A stretch of 64,000 bases of DNA from Myoxocephalus aenaeus (GCA_038501785.1 JBAMJR010000243.1:3534501-3598500), one strand, 5' to 3'; counted from the stretch's first letter, positions 1-11,760 are shown. Translations and numbers: made by a program. The notes: generated by a model not told the origin, from the letters alone.

Positions 1-726
1 TTACACTTCCATATATTATGTTTGCCCAAACTATGATCTAACCTGAAGTAGTTTTGTTGCTTAAACCTAACCAATAGTTTCACAGCGTTAATCACGGGGC
101 ATTGTGCGTTTCTGCAACCCTGATGTGACACGTATTTGTAAAACCTGCAAGCTTTGCAGAAACGTACAATATAATATAAGAACTTTTTTCTGGTGGATTT
201 GAAATATTGCTTGTGTGTTATCATTAATTTATTATAGTATGCACACACGTATGTGTTTTATTACTATAGAAAATAGCCACAGTTTCAATTTAATACTGGT
301 CAGAAAAAGAAGAAAAAAATGTCCCCAAATTGTGCAGCCCTTCAAAAATGTGCATATGACTTTAATATTAATTTGAGTTTTTTCACAATATACATTAAAA
401 GAAAGTCTTTTAGAAAAGTGTGGGACTTAAATCCATCCAACAGAAATGAATGGTTTGGATCATTAGCCCACTCAGAGCGATGTCCGAGCCTTTGAGCAGT
501 TTGCCCCTCACCACCTTTATCTATGGAGATATGAAGACAGTAATGATGCCTGCCTGGCCATTATGGGATGCAGTATGTATCGCCAAAGAGCACAGTCAGC
601 AGAAAAGCTTCTCACTGCTCAAGGTGTCGGATCTGAGACCACACTTGTTAGTGACTTCACAGAGGCTCGGACTTTAATCACCACTTTCTCTCCTCTTTGT
701 CTCATCCTATCTCTCTGTCTTTGCAG
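1..726 (+). other. Intron sequence upstream of the candidate microexon
   Basis: No exon-like open stretch is visible. Positions about 33-95 hold one copy of a dispersed repeat recognisable by phrases such as CCTAACC and AGTAGTTTTGTTGC, which recurs near 21.9, 42.1 and 45.3 kb. The last 60 bases form a strong polypyrimidine tract leading into the acceptor at 725-726. The short open frame at 450-677 has no cysteine/tryptophan pattern of a thrombospondin repeat and is not taken as coding. Confidence 0.6.
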
Positions 727-759
727 ATCGAAAGCTGCTACATGATGTTAAACCTCAAA
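727..759 (+). CDS. unc5d: Candidate 33-nt alternative microexon of the UNC5 gene, between TSP repeats and membrane
   Basis: A 33-nt segment lies between a long pyrimidine tract ending TTTGCAG (720-726) and a consensus donor GTGAGT (760-765). The next exon (5429) begins with two bases completing a codon, so the upstream exon must end with one base. In that phase the segment reads x-RKLLHDVKPQ and its last A joins GT of the next exon to give Ser, then MDSSNDVALY. It is open and a multiple of three, so inclusion or skipping keeps the frame. UNC5 genes are known to carry a small optional exon at this place (UNC5B exon 8, whose skipping NOVA2 promotes). YCAY motifs at 678-681, 681-684 and 702-705 sit in the upstream intron. 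The splice signals, length and phase are seen; the homology and the NOVA link are inference. Confidence 0.6.
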
Positions 760-3700
760 GTGAGTCTTCCTCTGTGGATTTCTTTCATCTTCGACTACCA
801 GGCCCCACGACTGCCGCTTATATGTAATGCCCTGAATTCTGGGGGGAAAAGAGATGATGTAGTCTAAATTTAAAGGAGCGACAGTCGTTTGCATTCATCT
901 CTGGAAACAGCAGCTTTATGAATCACCCCCCTAAGTTCCCTCTGACCTGAGCGACTTCAGTTCTAACCCCGCAAGATGTGCTCATTACGCATTCATGTCA
1001 TTAGTCAGCGGCCCACTTCTATGACAAGCGCGACATCACAGCTTTGCTTTTTGCTTTGAAACGGGGAGATGTATTGGTTGTGACAAGGGAACATGTGCTA
1101 CGTTGTGGAGGATTAATGGGTTGTAATCGCTGCAAACGAGCTAATTTGACCAATTTACGGCGCTGTCCTCACCTTCCTGTGGCGGCTTTCAATCACTTGC
1201 TGCAGTCGGCCCGGCTAAGTGATTGTCAGGTGCCTGCTTGAGCGCTTTCATTAATGGGCCACGTTAATGTAAAAGTCGGGCCTACGTGCAGGCTTTAAGG
1301 AAAGCCTGGATGAACGGATGGGGAGGGTGTTAAACTGGTGTGTGGCGAGTGATCACCCTGGGAGGAATACTCTAAAATACATTGTTCCTCTGATTCGTCC
1401 TCGCAACAACTGGTGACCACAGGCTGCGCCGCATGGGCGCCGGCCGCCTGCACGCCGAGATATCCATCCTAGCTATTGGATATAGGCCGGCGGGTCTGAA
1501 GGCAGTTATGCTAATGGTTCCATGTTAGCAGCTTGAATGTGATGTGTAACAGTTTAGAGTAACGGCTGGACATGTTCCTTTATGCCTATCTTTGGTGCAT
1601 AATGTAGCATAGAGAGATGAGACAGATGGTCTGCTCCATCTTACCACTTCCCATTCTTCTTTTTTCATTTCCATCCCGAAGCCAGACTAACACGTTGTAA
1701 CTACTGCCTGTGTTTGACCTTGAATGTCTACATCATAACAGTATTGTCTTCCCCTGCTTTTCTTCCATCTCCTCCTCACTGGGTCTTTATTAGTACAACA
1801 AAGACAAGGCTTTTTTTATGTGGATCACATACAAACATTAATTAAAACAAATCTTCATTGGCAATGCTGCCCTCATCACAGTAAAACAAAAGAAGAAATC
1901 TCAGAAGAAGACTTTCACATACAGAGAATTCTCAAATAGTGAAGTGGCTTTTATTCACTTCAGTGGAACCAGGCCTTTATTTATAACAGTTCTCCTGTTG
2001 TTCATGCAAACTCCAAGCTTCCCCATCTTTACCGCTGCCGTGATACATGCAGTGATGTATATTTCTACACTAATTCAGTGGCAAGAGACGAGGCTCACGT
2101 CAGTCCTTACACTTTGCTGAATTACGTTGCCCATAAAGTAGTGTGATTATGGTAAGGATGGTCCTGAAAGATACGTCTACGATTTTTCTTTTATTCATAT
2201 TTTATGAATATAATGCCAACATATAATGCCAACATGAGTAATTATGAAGTCCTCTCTGACCGGAAGCCTCTTAGCGAGGTGAAGGTCATGAAAGATACTT
2301 GTGTTCTTTCATGTTCTTTCCATGCTCTTTTATGAACATAATAAATGCAAATATTGGTGAAGTTACAGGAAAATAGAAACAAAAAACTCCTATCTTCATA
2401 ATCTCCAGGATTAACACGTTTTTTTTGTTTTGAAATTTGTAATTGTTTTCTCGTAAACGTACTAAATTTGTTTTTCCCCTGAATATTATCCCTTCACCCG
2501 GCTTCATAATTATTTCTGTTTACCTCCATCGGCCCTAACACGCCGTCGTAATCGGCTGCTGATCTAACACAATCTCAGGAAGTGATGTGGATGGTTTGAA
2601 AGTGCGTTGCAGTCCTGCAACGTTGTCGGTCTCATGATGGACAGTTCAACATTGATTTAGCAGAACCGTAGATATTGTCTCTGCTCCACTCTCTTCTTGC
2701 GCGCGGTGGCTAATGAAGCGTTGAGTCGCTCGTGTCAAGGTGAGGAGTGTCTGCAGAGGTCTGCTGAGCTCACTCCACACCCCAAAGATTACTTTTCATT
2801 TTCAGAGTTAGTCTTCAACCATAGCTGACGCTGACAGGAGGCAATTCATCAGACTTTGCTCAGCCATCTCTCGAGCCACCAAAGCCTTTATGAAAGCTTT
2901 TTTTAATATGCACAGTAGCACTCCCCAACACTAGTAAACAGACTTTGTTGTGTTCCCTTTAATCTTCTATCAGGAGTCGGGCAAAGACAGACTGGAGTTT
3001 CTTATGAATTGTTAGGCTTCAGCTGATACCACCCCCTACCTCATCAGCCCTAGGGTCCCCCAATAGGGATACCCTAGGGCTTCTACAGGTGTTCTACAGC
3101 TCATATGACCTTGATATGAATACCAGCCCCTATTGTCCTTGATCTCTAAAGAATCAGCAACTCCTTGCCTTTAAAAAAATAAAAAATAAAAATATTTTCT
3201 GCATAAATATGATCAAAAGTCAAGAGTCTGATCAAAAAATGAGTCCTCGGTCGCTCCCCAAGTTTTTTGAATTGTATTTTTGGTGACTTCCCATCATGCC
3301 CCAGAGTAATACTGCACCTCTTTAGAAAGATTAAGACCTAAAGCATCCAAATATGCATAATCACAATAAACACAAGCAATGACATGTTTTCAAGCCTTTC
3401 CAGTCCAAAAATCATGTTTTTCGGTTCAGAAATAAAGAAATGAGCCATTTTTACATAAATCTTCGTCGCACCATGAACAAAGACCCCTCAAAATGACCGT
3501 CTGCTTCCGCGTGTGTCATCTGACGCGCTTTCAGATGCGTTTGAGGAACGATGAAACTGTAGTACAGGCCTGGCCAACCCGCGGCTCCCGAGCCGCATGC
3601 GGCTCTTTGCCTGGTTTCATGCGGCTCTTACTTTCATATCGAAGTTTTTTTTGTTTTGTTTTTTTTTCAAAAAAAATACGTCGACCCATTTAATGCGGAG

Positions 3701-4544
3701 ACGGACTGTTTGAAAGCCCCGCTAGTCACAGCTTCTCTGACGCACCTTGAAATATTTCGGCAAACTTCTCCTCAGACCTCAATGCTTATTGTGTGAATTA
3801 CACCATCAGTAGCTTGTAGGCTGTGGAGCGGTCCAGGCTTTCTTCTTGCAGAGCGTTTGATGAAGAGCAGTGACTTCAATGCTGGGTGCTGATTTCCATG
3901 CAGAGGATGAATGCCAAGTTAATCGCATTTTTGTACATTTTTTCTAGCTGTGAATTCTCGTGACATTTATAAACATTAATTCAACATACTTTCGAAATTG
4001 TCTAAACGGCATTCATACAACAACACAAAGAAGATGCCTGCCTGTATATCTCTCTCTCTCTCCCTCTTCATTAAACATGACGTCAGTAAACAGCTGGACA
4101 AGGCTTTGAAATCACGGATTTCGTGAGTTTTTAGTTTGTTTATTTTTTAGGAAACATCGGACCAGTTGTAACGTAATGTTTTCAGCGGCGCTAATGTTGT
4201 GGTTCATTTATCACCAAACAACGTCGGGAGATTGCACAAACACGTCATCACCTGTTTGTCTGATGGGTCAGAGAAGAAGTAGCTGCACCCGTTTAGCGCT
4301 CAGCGCTGCATGAGCACTACGTGGAGGAGGAGGACGAGGAGGAGGAGGAGGAGGGGGGCGGCGGGTGCTGTCGGGGCGAAATTCTCACAATAACTCAAGT
4401 AAATGCCCCGTCAGATATCAAAACACATTTGGGGGGAATTGATGACAGAGAGAGTCATTTTTATTCTTAAATACTGATGAATGAAGAAAAACATTGGGCT
4501 CCAGCAGAAGGGGCACTTTTCTCATCCAGGGCAAAAGGGCAGGT

Positions 4545-4680
4545 TGAGCACCACTAGGGATCTATCTGTGCACGTGCCTGAGCACCACTAGGGGTCTATC
4601 TGTGCACGTGCCTGAGCACCACTAGGGGTCTATCTGTGCACGTGCCTGAGCACCACTAGGGGTCTATCTGTGCACGTGCC
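4545..4680 (+). repeat. 34-bp tandem repeat, 4 copies, inside the hAT element
   Basis: Four adjacent copies of a 34-bp unit containing GAGCACCACTAGGGGTCTAT; the first copy has one difference (GGGATC). The array ends exactly where the transposase-like relic begins. Confidence 0.95.
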
Positions 4681-4777
4681 TGCCCATGTGAAAGAATTGC
4701 TTCGAGTGGCAACAACGGAATACAAGCCAGATTTGAAGAGGATTGTTCAAGGCAAGGAATGCCAGAAGTCCCACTAA
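4679..4777 (+). pseudogene. Relic of a hAT transposase C terminus
   Basis: Frame 1 from 4679 reads 32 residues including HVKELLRVATTEYKPDL and ending QKSH, then TAA at 4775-4777. A Leu-Arg-(Ile/Val)-Ala-Thr-Thr-Glu block followed by a short basic stretch and a terminal CQ-x-SH-like end is how the hATC dimerisation region of ZBED/GTF2IRD2-type hAT transposases ends. The upstream part of the gene is gone and a 34-bp tandem array sits in its place. The strand and stop are seen; the family call is from memory of the C-terminal signature. Confidence 0.55.
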
Positions 4778-5428
4778 GCAACATGCATAGTAAAAGAAAA
4801 ACGCTATTGTAAATTATTATATTTTTGTTTGTGGACTTGGTTGAACTGAGAGTTTGTGTGTGTGAGACAGTGCACACAATGTTCATTGTTGAAAAGGACT
4901 GGCCTGTGGTCTTAGTACTGTAGGAGTCAATTTCTGTCATTATCATGTTGGTGTGTGACATTTACAATAAATCTGGCTGAGCAGAGGTCTGTGTGTGTGT
5001 GTGAGGAAGGGATGGGGTGATGATCATGTGTGCCCATGTGTGTGATGTGACTCTTTGCGCTAACACAGTAAAAAATGTGTCTCTTAGTCTTTGACTGGTT
5101 GGCCACCCCTGCTGTAGTACCTCGAAACACGGAGGAAAAAAATCGAAGAAAAATAGCCGTTGCTTTCTCGCAGCTCGCGACGTCAATACTTTACACACAG
5201 TGATCCCACTACTACTGGAAGATGCGTACAGTCTCTACGGTTACATACGTGGTACTTTGAGCGAAATCCTGATGATTTAGAAGCGTTTGAGTATTTTAAA
5301 ACCACTTCCTCAGTATCGAAAAATCCGGGGGGGGGGGAGTCGGGCGGATGGGGTAAATGATTTGAATCCCCAATTTTAAATGAGAATTTACGGTCGCCCT
5401 CCTTTCTCATGTGCCTCCTGTGCTCCAG

Positions 5429-5614
5429 GTATGGACAGCTCCAACGACGTGGCGCTGTATTCGGGCCTGGGAGCCGGCATCATCGCCGTGGCGATCCTGG
5501 TGGTGGCCGTCATGCTGTACAGGAAGAACCACAGCGAGTACGGCGTGGATGTCATCGACTCCTCCGCGCTCACCGGGGGTTTCCAGTCTTTCAACTTCAA
5601 GACCACCAGACAAG
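5429..5614 (+). CDS. unc5d: UNC5D exon: transmembrane segment and juxtamembrane start
   Basis: The acceptor is CTGTGCTCCAG and the donor GTAAGA at 5615. The first two bases complete a codon from the previous exon, then MDSSNDVALYSGLGAG and a hydrophobic run IIAVAILVVAVML form the single membrane helix (about residues 8-31 counting Met 5431 as 1), followed by the basic stop-transfer YRKNH. The cytoplasmic start contains VDVIDSSALTGGFQSFNFKT, a block conserved in UNC5D. The Asp before SSAL lies where UNC5 dependence receptors are known to be caspase-cleaved (inference by position only). The exon ends after one base of a Gly codon (residue 62). The open frame continues past the donor for about 300 nt, but the excellent donor and the phase match to 9401 argue that this is intron read-through. 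Confidence 0.95.
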
Positions 5615-8600
5615 GTAAGAGAGAGAACGGGCCATCCACTCCACGCCGAAGAGCACAAGGCCAAACAGGCAGCGTCATCAACGCCACGCCGGTGATGGAT
5701 GCCGTTAGCTCGCGGCGCGGCGTGCAGCCTCCCCATCTGTTTAGGATTTATACTTCCACAATCAGTGAAAGGACCTGTCCTTCTATTTTGACAGATCTGC
5801 TTCTCTGTTGTTGTGAAACAGCCGATAATCAATCTCCGGTGGCTCCACCCCCTCACCGCGGACCGCATATTGCAGGCAACCAATCTCCTCCATTAGATTA
5901 CACTGGCCTGAACCACTGATGGGAAAATGTGAGGGGTATGGAACAGTGAACATCAATTCAATTTGTGTTGTGCAGAGCAATAACTTCTGTTGCTGATGTG
6001 ACTCGGCTGTCCCGGCCAGCCTCGCTACAGGCGTTCCTTTGACACTTCTGGGTTAGCGCAAGTGATAGCCATCGCGGCGACGGGCGATCCATCCTCGCCT
6101 CGGTGACAAGCCCTGCCGGGGCCCCACTGGGCCCTCCCACACAAGGCCCCAAGAAGTGGTCGAGTCGGAAGGGTATGAGAAAATGTGTAAAGGGGGTTCT
6201 GGGAGGTGGTAGGATCCGGGTCCACATTCAGCAGGTCATCAATCCTATTTAAATAAGCCCGCTTACCTGCTGTGCCCTCCACCGGCCACAATCACTCCTT
6301 TCCATCCTCCTCTCCATCCTCCCCGTGAATGTGGAACGCTTCCTCGGCCCCACTTTGCTTTGGAGGGATTTTATATTAACCCACTTCAGCCGTGATTGCA
6401 TTGTTAACATTTAACCGTCCTTTTCATAAACATAGCAAGAAACTAGCCACTTCCTCTAGAGCGTCTCTGAAAGTGTGTTTAATTGCAAATCAGTAGCTTT
6501 ATCATGCCTAATAATCACGAGCAAAAAGAAAGCGTAGATACCAAGAGGAGTTGGGGGATGCTTTGGGACGGCTGCAGAGTGCCGAATGAGTCTTTGGCCC
6601 TGACCCCTGTCTCTCCGCATTACTTCTCCTTCTGAGTGATTTTTAATCAGAAGCCCAATTCCAAACCTATCCCTCAAGGTATTCAACCTGAGATGCATTT
6701 CATTAGCTTCTCTCATCTCGCCACTGCCATTCCATTTTGGCCGCGCCGTTCTTAAAGATGCACACTGGAGCGATAATCAGATGGTTCTCTACTCGACCGG
6801 AGGAGGGGAGGAAACGCAGCAGTGATGGAATGTCAGCTGCAGAAGGGTGATGTCCACCGGGCTGCAGCTCAGGCCGAGGCACAGTACTGTACAGGTTCCT
6901 TTTGGAAATATAAAGTGCATATTGTCATTAGTTTTTTATGGAACATGATCTTCGCAGCGATTATCTGAGAATGTTATTCCGTATTATATTGGATCATTGT
7001 TTGTATGCAGGTGCAATAATGGAGTACATCACCAAATCTACTGATTAATTCAGGTTGAGTATGTAGGATTCATCTCAGCATACAGTATTAATAATACAGA
7101 TGGCTCCGTTTAATCACTGCAGCAATATGAATACTGTATGTTGAAATGAAACCTGCTATGAATAGAGTTGGTGATCAGCAGACATTTAGATCATCGATTA
7201 TTCATTGAAAGCGTCTGTCAAGTAAAAGAGACAGACATATTCTTCTCCGTGTTTCTCACTGGAGGGTGAATATGTTTGTGTTTTGCACGATTGGTCAAAC
7301 GATGAAAGACAATTTAAGATGAGAGTTCAGCTCTGGGAAACTCTGATCGACATTCTTTCTCTATTTTCTACATTTTCACTTTCAATTTGTAAAACTCCCC
7401 GACTCAAAAGACAGCAGACATAAAATGTTGGGGGAAAAAACACATTTTAAAGTTGTATTATCTAAAACACAGTATCTTATAGTGCAGTATTGCTGTAAGG
7501 GGAACACCACTTATATGTTGTTTGCCTGGCCGAGGAAAGATCAATCAATATTTGTGAACATGAGCTACTCGCTCCCCTCAAAGCCAGAAACCAGAGAAGT
7601 CTCGTCCTTATGATGTCATCAAGTATGAAAGTCTGGAGCCGCTCCATCGACAACGATAGAGACGGATTTAGTGTTGGTTTCTTTTCATACAAATGAGCGT
7701 TATTCCCGTGCACTCTGGTCAGAAACAGAAAGCGTAGATATATTCAGAACCTTTCCCTGATTGCTCTGTGTCATCAATAACATCAAGTCATTGTCTGGAG
7801 CAGTGCCACACTATTTGATGACATCACACATTTGAGTTTAGCTCTCTAGTTTATGAATATGGGAGGAATATGTTTGGACCGTCATAGGAATACCACGTAT
7901 GCATGCATTAAGAAAACAGGTGTCATTCCCCTTTAAAACACATTTTACACCACTCAAACATACACGTACTGCACATTTCTACTGCCATTAGTTTGAAATG
8001 CCATGAAGGAAGGAAACACGTTGTGTTGAGTGATCTGTGCATTCAGCGTTCACACTGTGAAGGTGTGAGCACGCAGGAATGCAGTTTGACAGTTTGCCAC
8101 TTTACTTTAAGATGAGTGAAAAGTGAACGAGACTGAATGATGAAGTGATCCATCAAGAACAATAATTAACAGATGAATCAATATTGATTAGCTATCATTA
8201 GTTTGAAGCCATATTCCTGGTTAAGAGGAGAGCACAGTTGAAAAGAAATCATACATTTGTCATAGTATAGTGTAACAATTGTTTTTGTATAGTATACATA
8301 GTATAGTATCTGTAAAAAGTAAAGAAAAAAAGTCTTCAGATTAATACATTTCTGGCATATTCCATATTGTGATTTGTCAGGAGTTCCAGCAGCAGGAAGA
8401 GTTTTGAAGTCAAAAGACTGACGCGCCCCCAAAGCGCTCATCACAAATCACGCCTGTGGTAATTAACGATTTCCCTAAAAATAAAACAGCATTAGCCTCC
8501 CGCCTTGCACCCCTCGCCAGGCGACAGCTGGGCGGCAAGGACTCGGTGACTTCGTCGTTATCTTGGCACGGCGCGCCCGGGGGCCGCGGCGCGCCGGAGG

Positions 8601-8720
8601 CTGCCAGATCGATGTGGCAGCGTCGTCACATCTAACGGCCGCGGATGAAGACCCCCCTCCTCAGGCTGTCGGGTCTGAAGGACTCCTTTCATTTACAGAG
8701 CAGCCGCCTACACCCTCCTG

Positions 8721-8769
8721 CTTCCTGGCCCCGCCTCCTGGCCCCGCCTCCTGGCCCCGCCTCCTGGCC
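8721..8769 (+). repeat. 13-bp GC-rich tandem repeat, about 3.7 copies
   Basis: Adjacent copies of CTCCTGGCCCCGC, the first with one change (CTTCCTGG). Confidence 0.9.
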
Positions 8770-8987
8770 TTCAGGAGGACGAGTCGGGTCCAGAGGAGCT
8801 GATCCGGCAGATGGGTTATGGAGATCAGGCTGCGTGAGCCCGGTAATTAAATCTAACGCTCTGACCGTGGCTCCGAGCCCCGGACCTTCTGTCCAGGTCG
8901 CGCTCCCTGAACCGGCCTCCGATGCGCGCGGTCGCCCGGCCCGGACACGCCGCTTTAATTGCTGCTGGATCGTCACCGGTCAGCCGC

Positions 8988-9220
8988 AGGACATTTCACA
9001 GAGACGTGGCTCTTGATCCTGGTTTGAACCGGATTAATGTCGCCCGAGGAGCTCCAGGAATTTGGAATTTATTCGAATCTGCTCTGTCGGCTTCTTGTGT
9101 TTAATCCATGCAAACTGAGCGGTACCTTTTCTATTTATTTATTTGTCTTTCCTGTCATGAAACATTTCACGAACCCAGGACATTTCAAAGAGACGTGGCT
9201 CTTGATCCTGGTTTGAACCG
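8988..9220 (+). repeat. 44-bp direct repeat pair at an offset of 189 bp
   Basis: Positions 8988-9031 and 9177-9220 share 43 of 44 bases (CACAGAG versus CAAAGAG is the only difference), including GACGTGGCTCTTGATCCTGG. The second copy ends 180 bp before the acceptor of the exon at 9401. Confidence 0.95.
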
Positions 9221-9400
9221 TGCTGAGAATGTCTCAACACTTTTAAAATGTTAACTTTTACTTTTACTACTAAATAAAATAAATAAAAAGCCAACAATGT
9301 TGACCTCATTGGATCTTGGACACCAGTGAGTTCCATTATCATGTGATGACTGTCCAGGAAACAGGAAGTGAGTCCCATGTGCATCTCTCCGTCTCTGCAG

Positions 9401-9763
9401 GCAACCCTCTGCTGCTCAACTCCTCCCTGCAGCCCGACCTGACGGTGGGCCGGGCGTACAGCACGCCCATTTGCTTCCAGGACGGCACGGACAAAGAGCT
9501 CTTCGACCCGCTGCCGGACATCAAGGTCAAGGTTCAGAGCTCCTTCATGGTTTCGCTGGGCGTGGCCGAGCGGGCGGAGTTCCACGCCAAGGGCCCCGCC
9601 GAGACCTTCCCGCGGGACCTGAGCCGGGACTACAGCGCCACGGCGGACAGACGCAAGAAGGGCCTGCTCACCCTCAACGGGCCCTTCAGCGCCTGCAGAG
9701 AGCAGCTGAGGACCGACGGCGTGTTCGGCCACGCCGGCGGCCGCCTGGTGGTGCCAAACGCCG
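9401..9763 (+). CDS. unc5d: UNC5D exon: cytoplasmic linker and start of the ZU5 domain
   Basis: The acceptor is CGTCTCTGCAG and the donor GTAAGC at 9764. The first two bases complete the Gly codon of the previous exon, then 120 residues (63-182). It opens NPLLLNSSLQPDLTVGRAYS, continues with FDPLPDIKVKVQSSFMVSLG and VAERAEFHAKG, and ends TDGVFGHAGGRLVVPNA, the entry strand of the ZU5 domain. The middle (about residues 110-155) is basic and Ser/Arg-rich and is the least family-like part. This is the longest exon in the window. Third positions are mostly G or C, which also creates long shadow frames on the opposite strand. Confidence 0.95.
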
Positions 9764-10032
9764 GTAAGCTTCACGGGAAGGAGATAAAAGTGCAGCGTGT
9801 CTTCTGTTGAGTCGATAATGAAAACAGAAGCTCTCACAGCGTGCTCTTGGTTTCCGTAATGAGAGCCTGCAGCAGCTGCTCGTTCGGAAACGGCTTCCCA
9901 GAATGCCTTGCGACACAGCAAACATCTAACGCGTCCCCACCGCGTTGCTCTCCACGTCCCTGGTGCTCGTCGTTAAACGATCCGCCGTGTGCCCATGAAG
10001 ACAGAGCAGTTTGTCTTTGTTGTGTTTGGTGG

Positions 10033-10033
<1 letters not shown>

Positions 10034-10100
<67 letters not shown>
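10034..10100 (+). repeat. (CA)n microsatellite, about 33 units
   Basis: Uninterrupted CA dinucleotides of 67 bp, a likely length-polymorphic site. Confidence 0.97.
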
Positions 10101-10105
<5 letters not shown>

Positions 10106-10602
10106 GGTGCAGTGAACTTTTCTCAGCTGTAGAAGGTGGTAGACTGTCTAAAAACAGATCGAAATCAGTGGCTTCTAAAGAGGGATAGAATAGAACAGCA
10201 TGAAGAGTATTAAACACATCAGAGAGTGAACAAATAACATGATTAATATATTCATACATATATAAAGTAATCAAAAGAAAGGATACTACATTTAAACATG
10301 AATTGAAGAAGCTGTTTTTATTTTTAAATCCTCTACTTCTTGGTTCCTCCCTGAGTTCAGGGTCTGCAGCCTGAGGGAATAAACCATGTGAGTGTCTGCC
10401 TGGATGTCCATTGCTTTGTCCCGTCCTCTGACAGTATGAGTCAGTATGAGTTCTTGCAGGATATAGCATCTACTCTAGCGAGCCTTTTCCTGAGCCTGCA
10501 GTTCCAGAGACAAATCAACCAGGAAATATGCTTATTTGCTTTCTTGCTCGATGAAAAGATTGACACCACTCTCAAAGTCTCGACGCTAAATGTAGCCTAA
10601 AG

Positions 10603-11050
10603 CAGTGGCGGGCCGTGGATTTGGTACCTGCGCCTGCTGTTTAGTTTAACAGCTGATCGTTGTCTCCTCTAAACGTGTCTCATGCGGTCCACTCTCCACA
10701 TACATCACCACCAGCTAGTCCGTTTCTCAGGCTTCAGCCTGAGAGTCAAGGTAGCTTCTCGCTTCTCGCTTCTTCATCTTCTTCTTTTTGGGTTTAAAGG
10801 CGGATTCATGCATTACCGACTGACCAATCACAGCGCACGTTACTGGTCACGCTGAATGACCAGCTAGAAGGCCTCGTCATATGAAATGTGATTGTGAGCA
10901 GACCCTTAACGAGCAGCAGAGCAACAGAGAACACAGGAGCTGTGCAATGAGAAAATAAGCTAATGGGAAAAAAGGGGAAAATTATTATAATACATGTAGT
11001 GTATTTGTGTGAAAAACTATTAAATTATGAAATAGATATAACTTTTAATT
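10603..11050 (-). mobile_element. hAT MITE fragment, same family as 43288-43467 in opposite orientation
   Basis: It begins CAGTGGCGGGCCGTGGATTT, the reverse complement of the right end of the 43288 element. Further along it shares TTATAATACATGTAGTGTAT and neighbouring AT-rich sequence. About 250 bp of extra sequence lies inside. No CCGCCACTG right end or target duplication is visible, so this copy is truncated or a longer family member that has lost one end. Confidence 0.6.
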
Positions 11051-11509
11051 ATTACAAATTTTGTATTTAAATTTTAACTCTGTGATTCTGTTTAGCTTAG
11101 CATCAAGACTAAAAACGGGGAAACTGTTCAAAATCCACCAAACAGCATCTCAACCTCACTCTTTAGCATGCTCTAACTTGTTGGTCTAATCTTCCTCACT
11201 ATTTCTTTGCTGTGACTTCCTGAAGTCATACACTGGTTGCCTGGCAACCCCTGATGAGGAAAGAACATTGTGAGGACAACTTTGACTTGACCTTGTGAAC
11301 AAACTCCAAACACAGCACATCATTCTGGTGGGAACACTAAAATCCCTTAAAAATATGAGAATCAGCCTTCAGGATCCATTCAATGTGACTGCTCTTCAGG
11401 TTGGTAGCCGTGACACTGGGGAAGTGAAACTCCAGCCTGGTACTTTGTTATCAGCCAGGAGAGCGTACGGCTGTTCTATAAAAGGTCACGTCGTCTGTAG
11501 AAGGTATAT

Positions 11510-11760
11510 TTAAAAGGATAGTTCGGACGTTTGAACACATACTTGTCTATAAGCAGCTGCCTGCAGGAGAGGGCGGTTCTGGAGAAGCAGACGTACAGGT
11601 GTGGGGAGGAAAGCAATGCAGCTGCACATCAGAGCAACACATTTCAGCCACCACTATACGCTATATTTAGAATACTTTCAGTGCTCTACCTTGACATTAC
11701 CTCCCTTCTGACAGGGAACCGCCTTCACAACCACAGACTCTTTTGACAAAAGCAGCAATA
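11510..11760 (+). repeat. Teleost dispersed repeat, related to 29095-29320
   Basis: It contains GGATAGTTCGGACG, CGCTATATTTAGAATA and CTCTTTTGACAAAA, each recurring in the same order in the copy near 29.2 kb (apart from the first). The class of element cannot be told from the sequence. Confidence 0.6.

Larger units (their letters stand above)
3565..5111 (+). mobile_element. hAT-superfamily DNA transposon, internally degenerate
   Basis: The element is bounded by imperfect inverted ends (CAGGCCTGGCCAAC at the left, GTTGGCCACCCCTG at the right) and flanked by a perfect 8-bp target-site duplication CTGTAGTA at 3557-3564 and 5112-5119. An 8-bp duplication with CAG...CTG ends is typical of hAT elements. 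The interior includes a GGA-rich stretch (about 4323-4353), a four-copy 34-bp tandem repeat (4545-4680) and a short reading-frame relic resembling a hAT transposase C terminus (4679-4777). At 1547 bp it is far shorter than an autonomous element, so it cannot encode a full transposase. Confidence 0.85.
760..5428 (+). other. unc5d: Intron between the microexon and the transmembrane exon
   Basis: This 4.67-kb intron contains no further exon I can support. Positions 760-3556 look largely unique and AT-rich. Positions 3565-5111 are a hAT-type element, listed separately. The remainder, 5120-5428, runs to the acceptor CTGTGCTCCAG. Confidence 0.7.
5615..9400 (+). other. unc5d: Intron (3.8 kb), mostly unique sequence
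   Basis: No exon is seen. The AT-rich middle (6.9-8.4 kb) carries no obvious repeat. A GC-rich, well-mixed block at about 8411-8660 looks unlike the repeats and could be a conserved element. A 13-bp GC-rich tandem repeat (about 3.7 copies) lies at 8721-8769. A 44-bp direct repeat is at 8988-9031 and 9177-9220, just before the acceptor at 9399-9400. Confidence 0.65.

Noticed and set aside
450..677. 75-residue frame before the microexon, considered as a TSP1 exon
   Set aside because: It lacks the W-x-x-W and cysteine pattern of thrombospondin repeats and has no acceptor in phase.
5407..5883. 158-residue minus-strand frame over the transmembrane exon
   Set aside because: Antisense shadow of the coding exon at 5429-5614, extended by chance into the intron.
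9139..9921. 260-residue open frame on the minus strand
   Set aside because: It is the antisense shadow of the GC-rich UNC5D exon at 9401-9763; it has no family features and no splice context.
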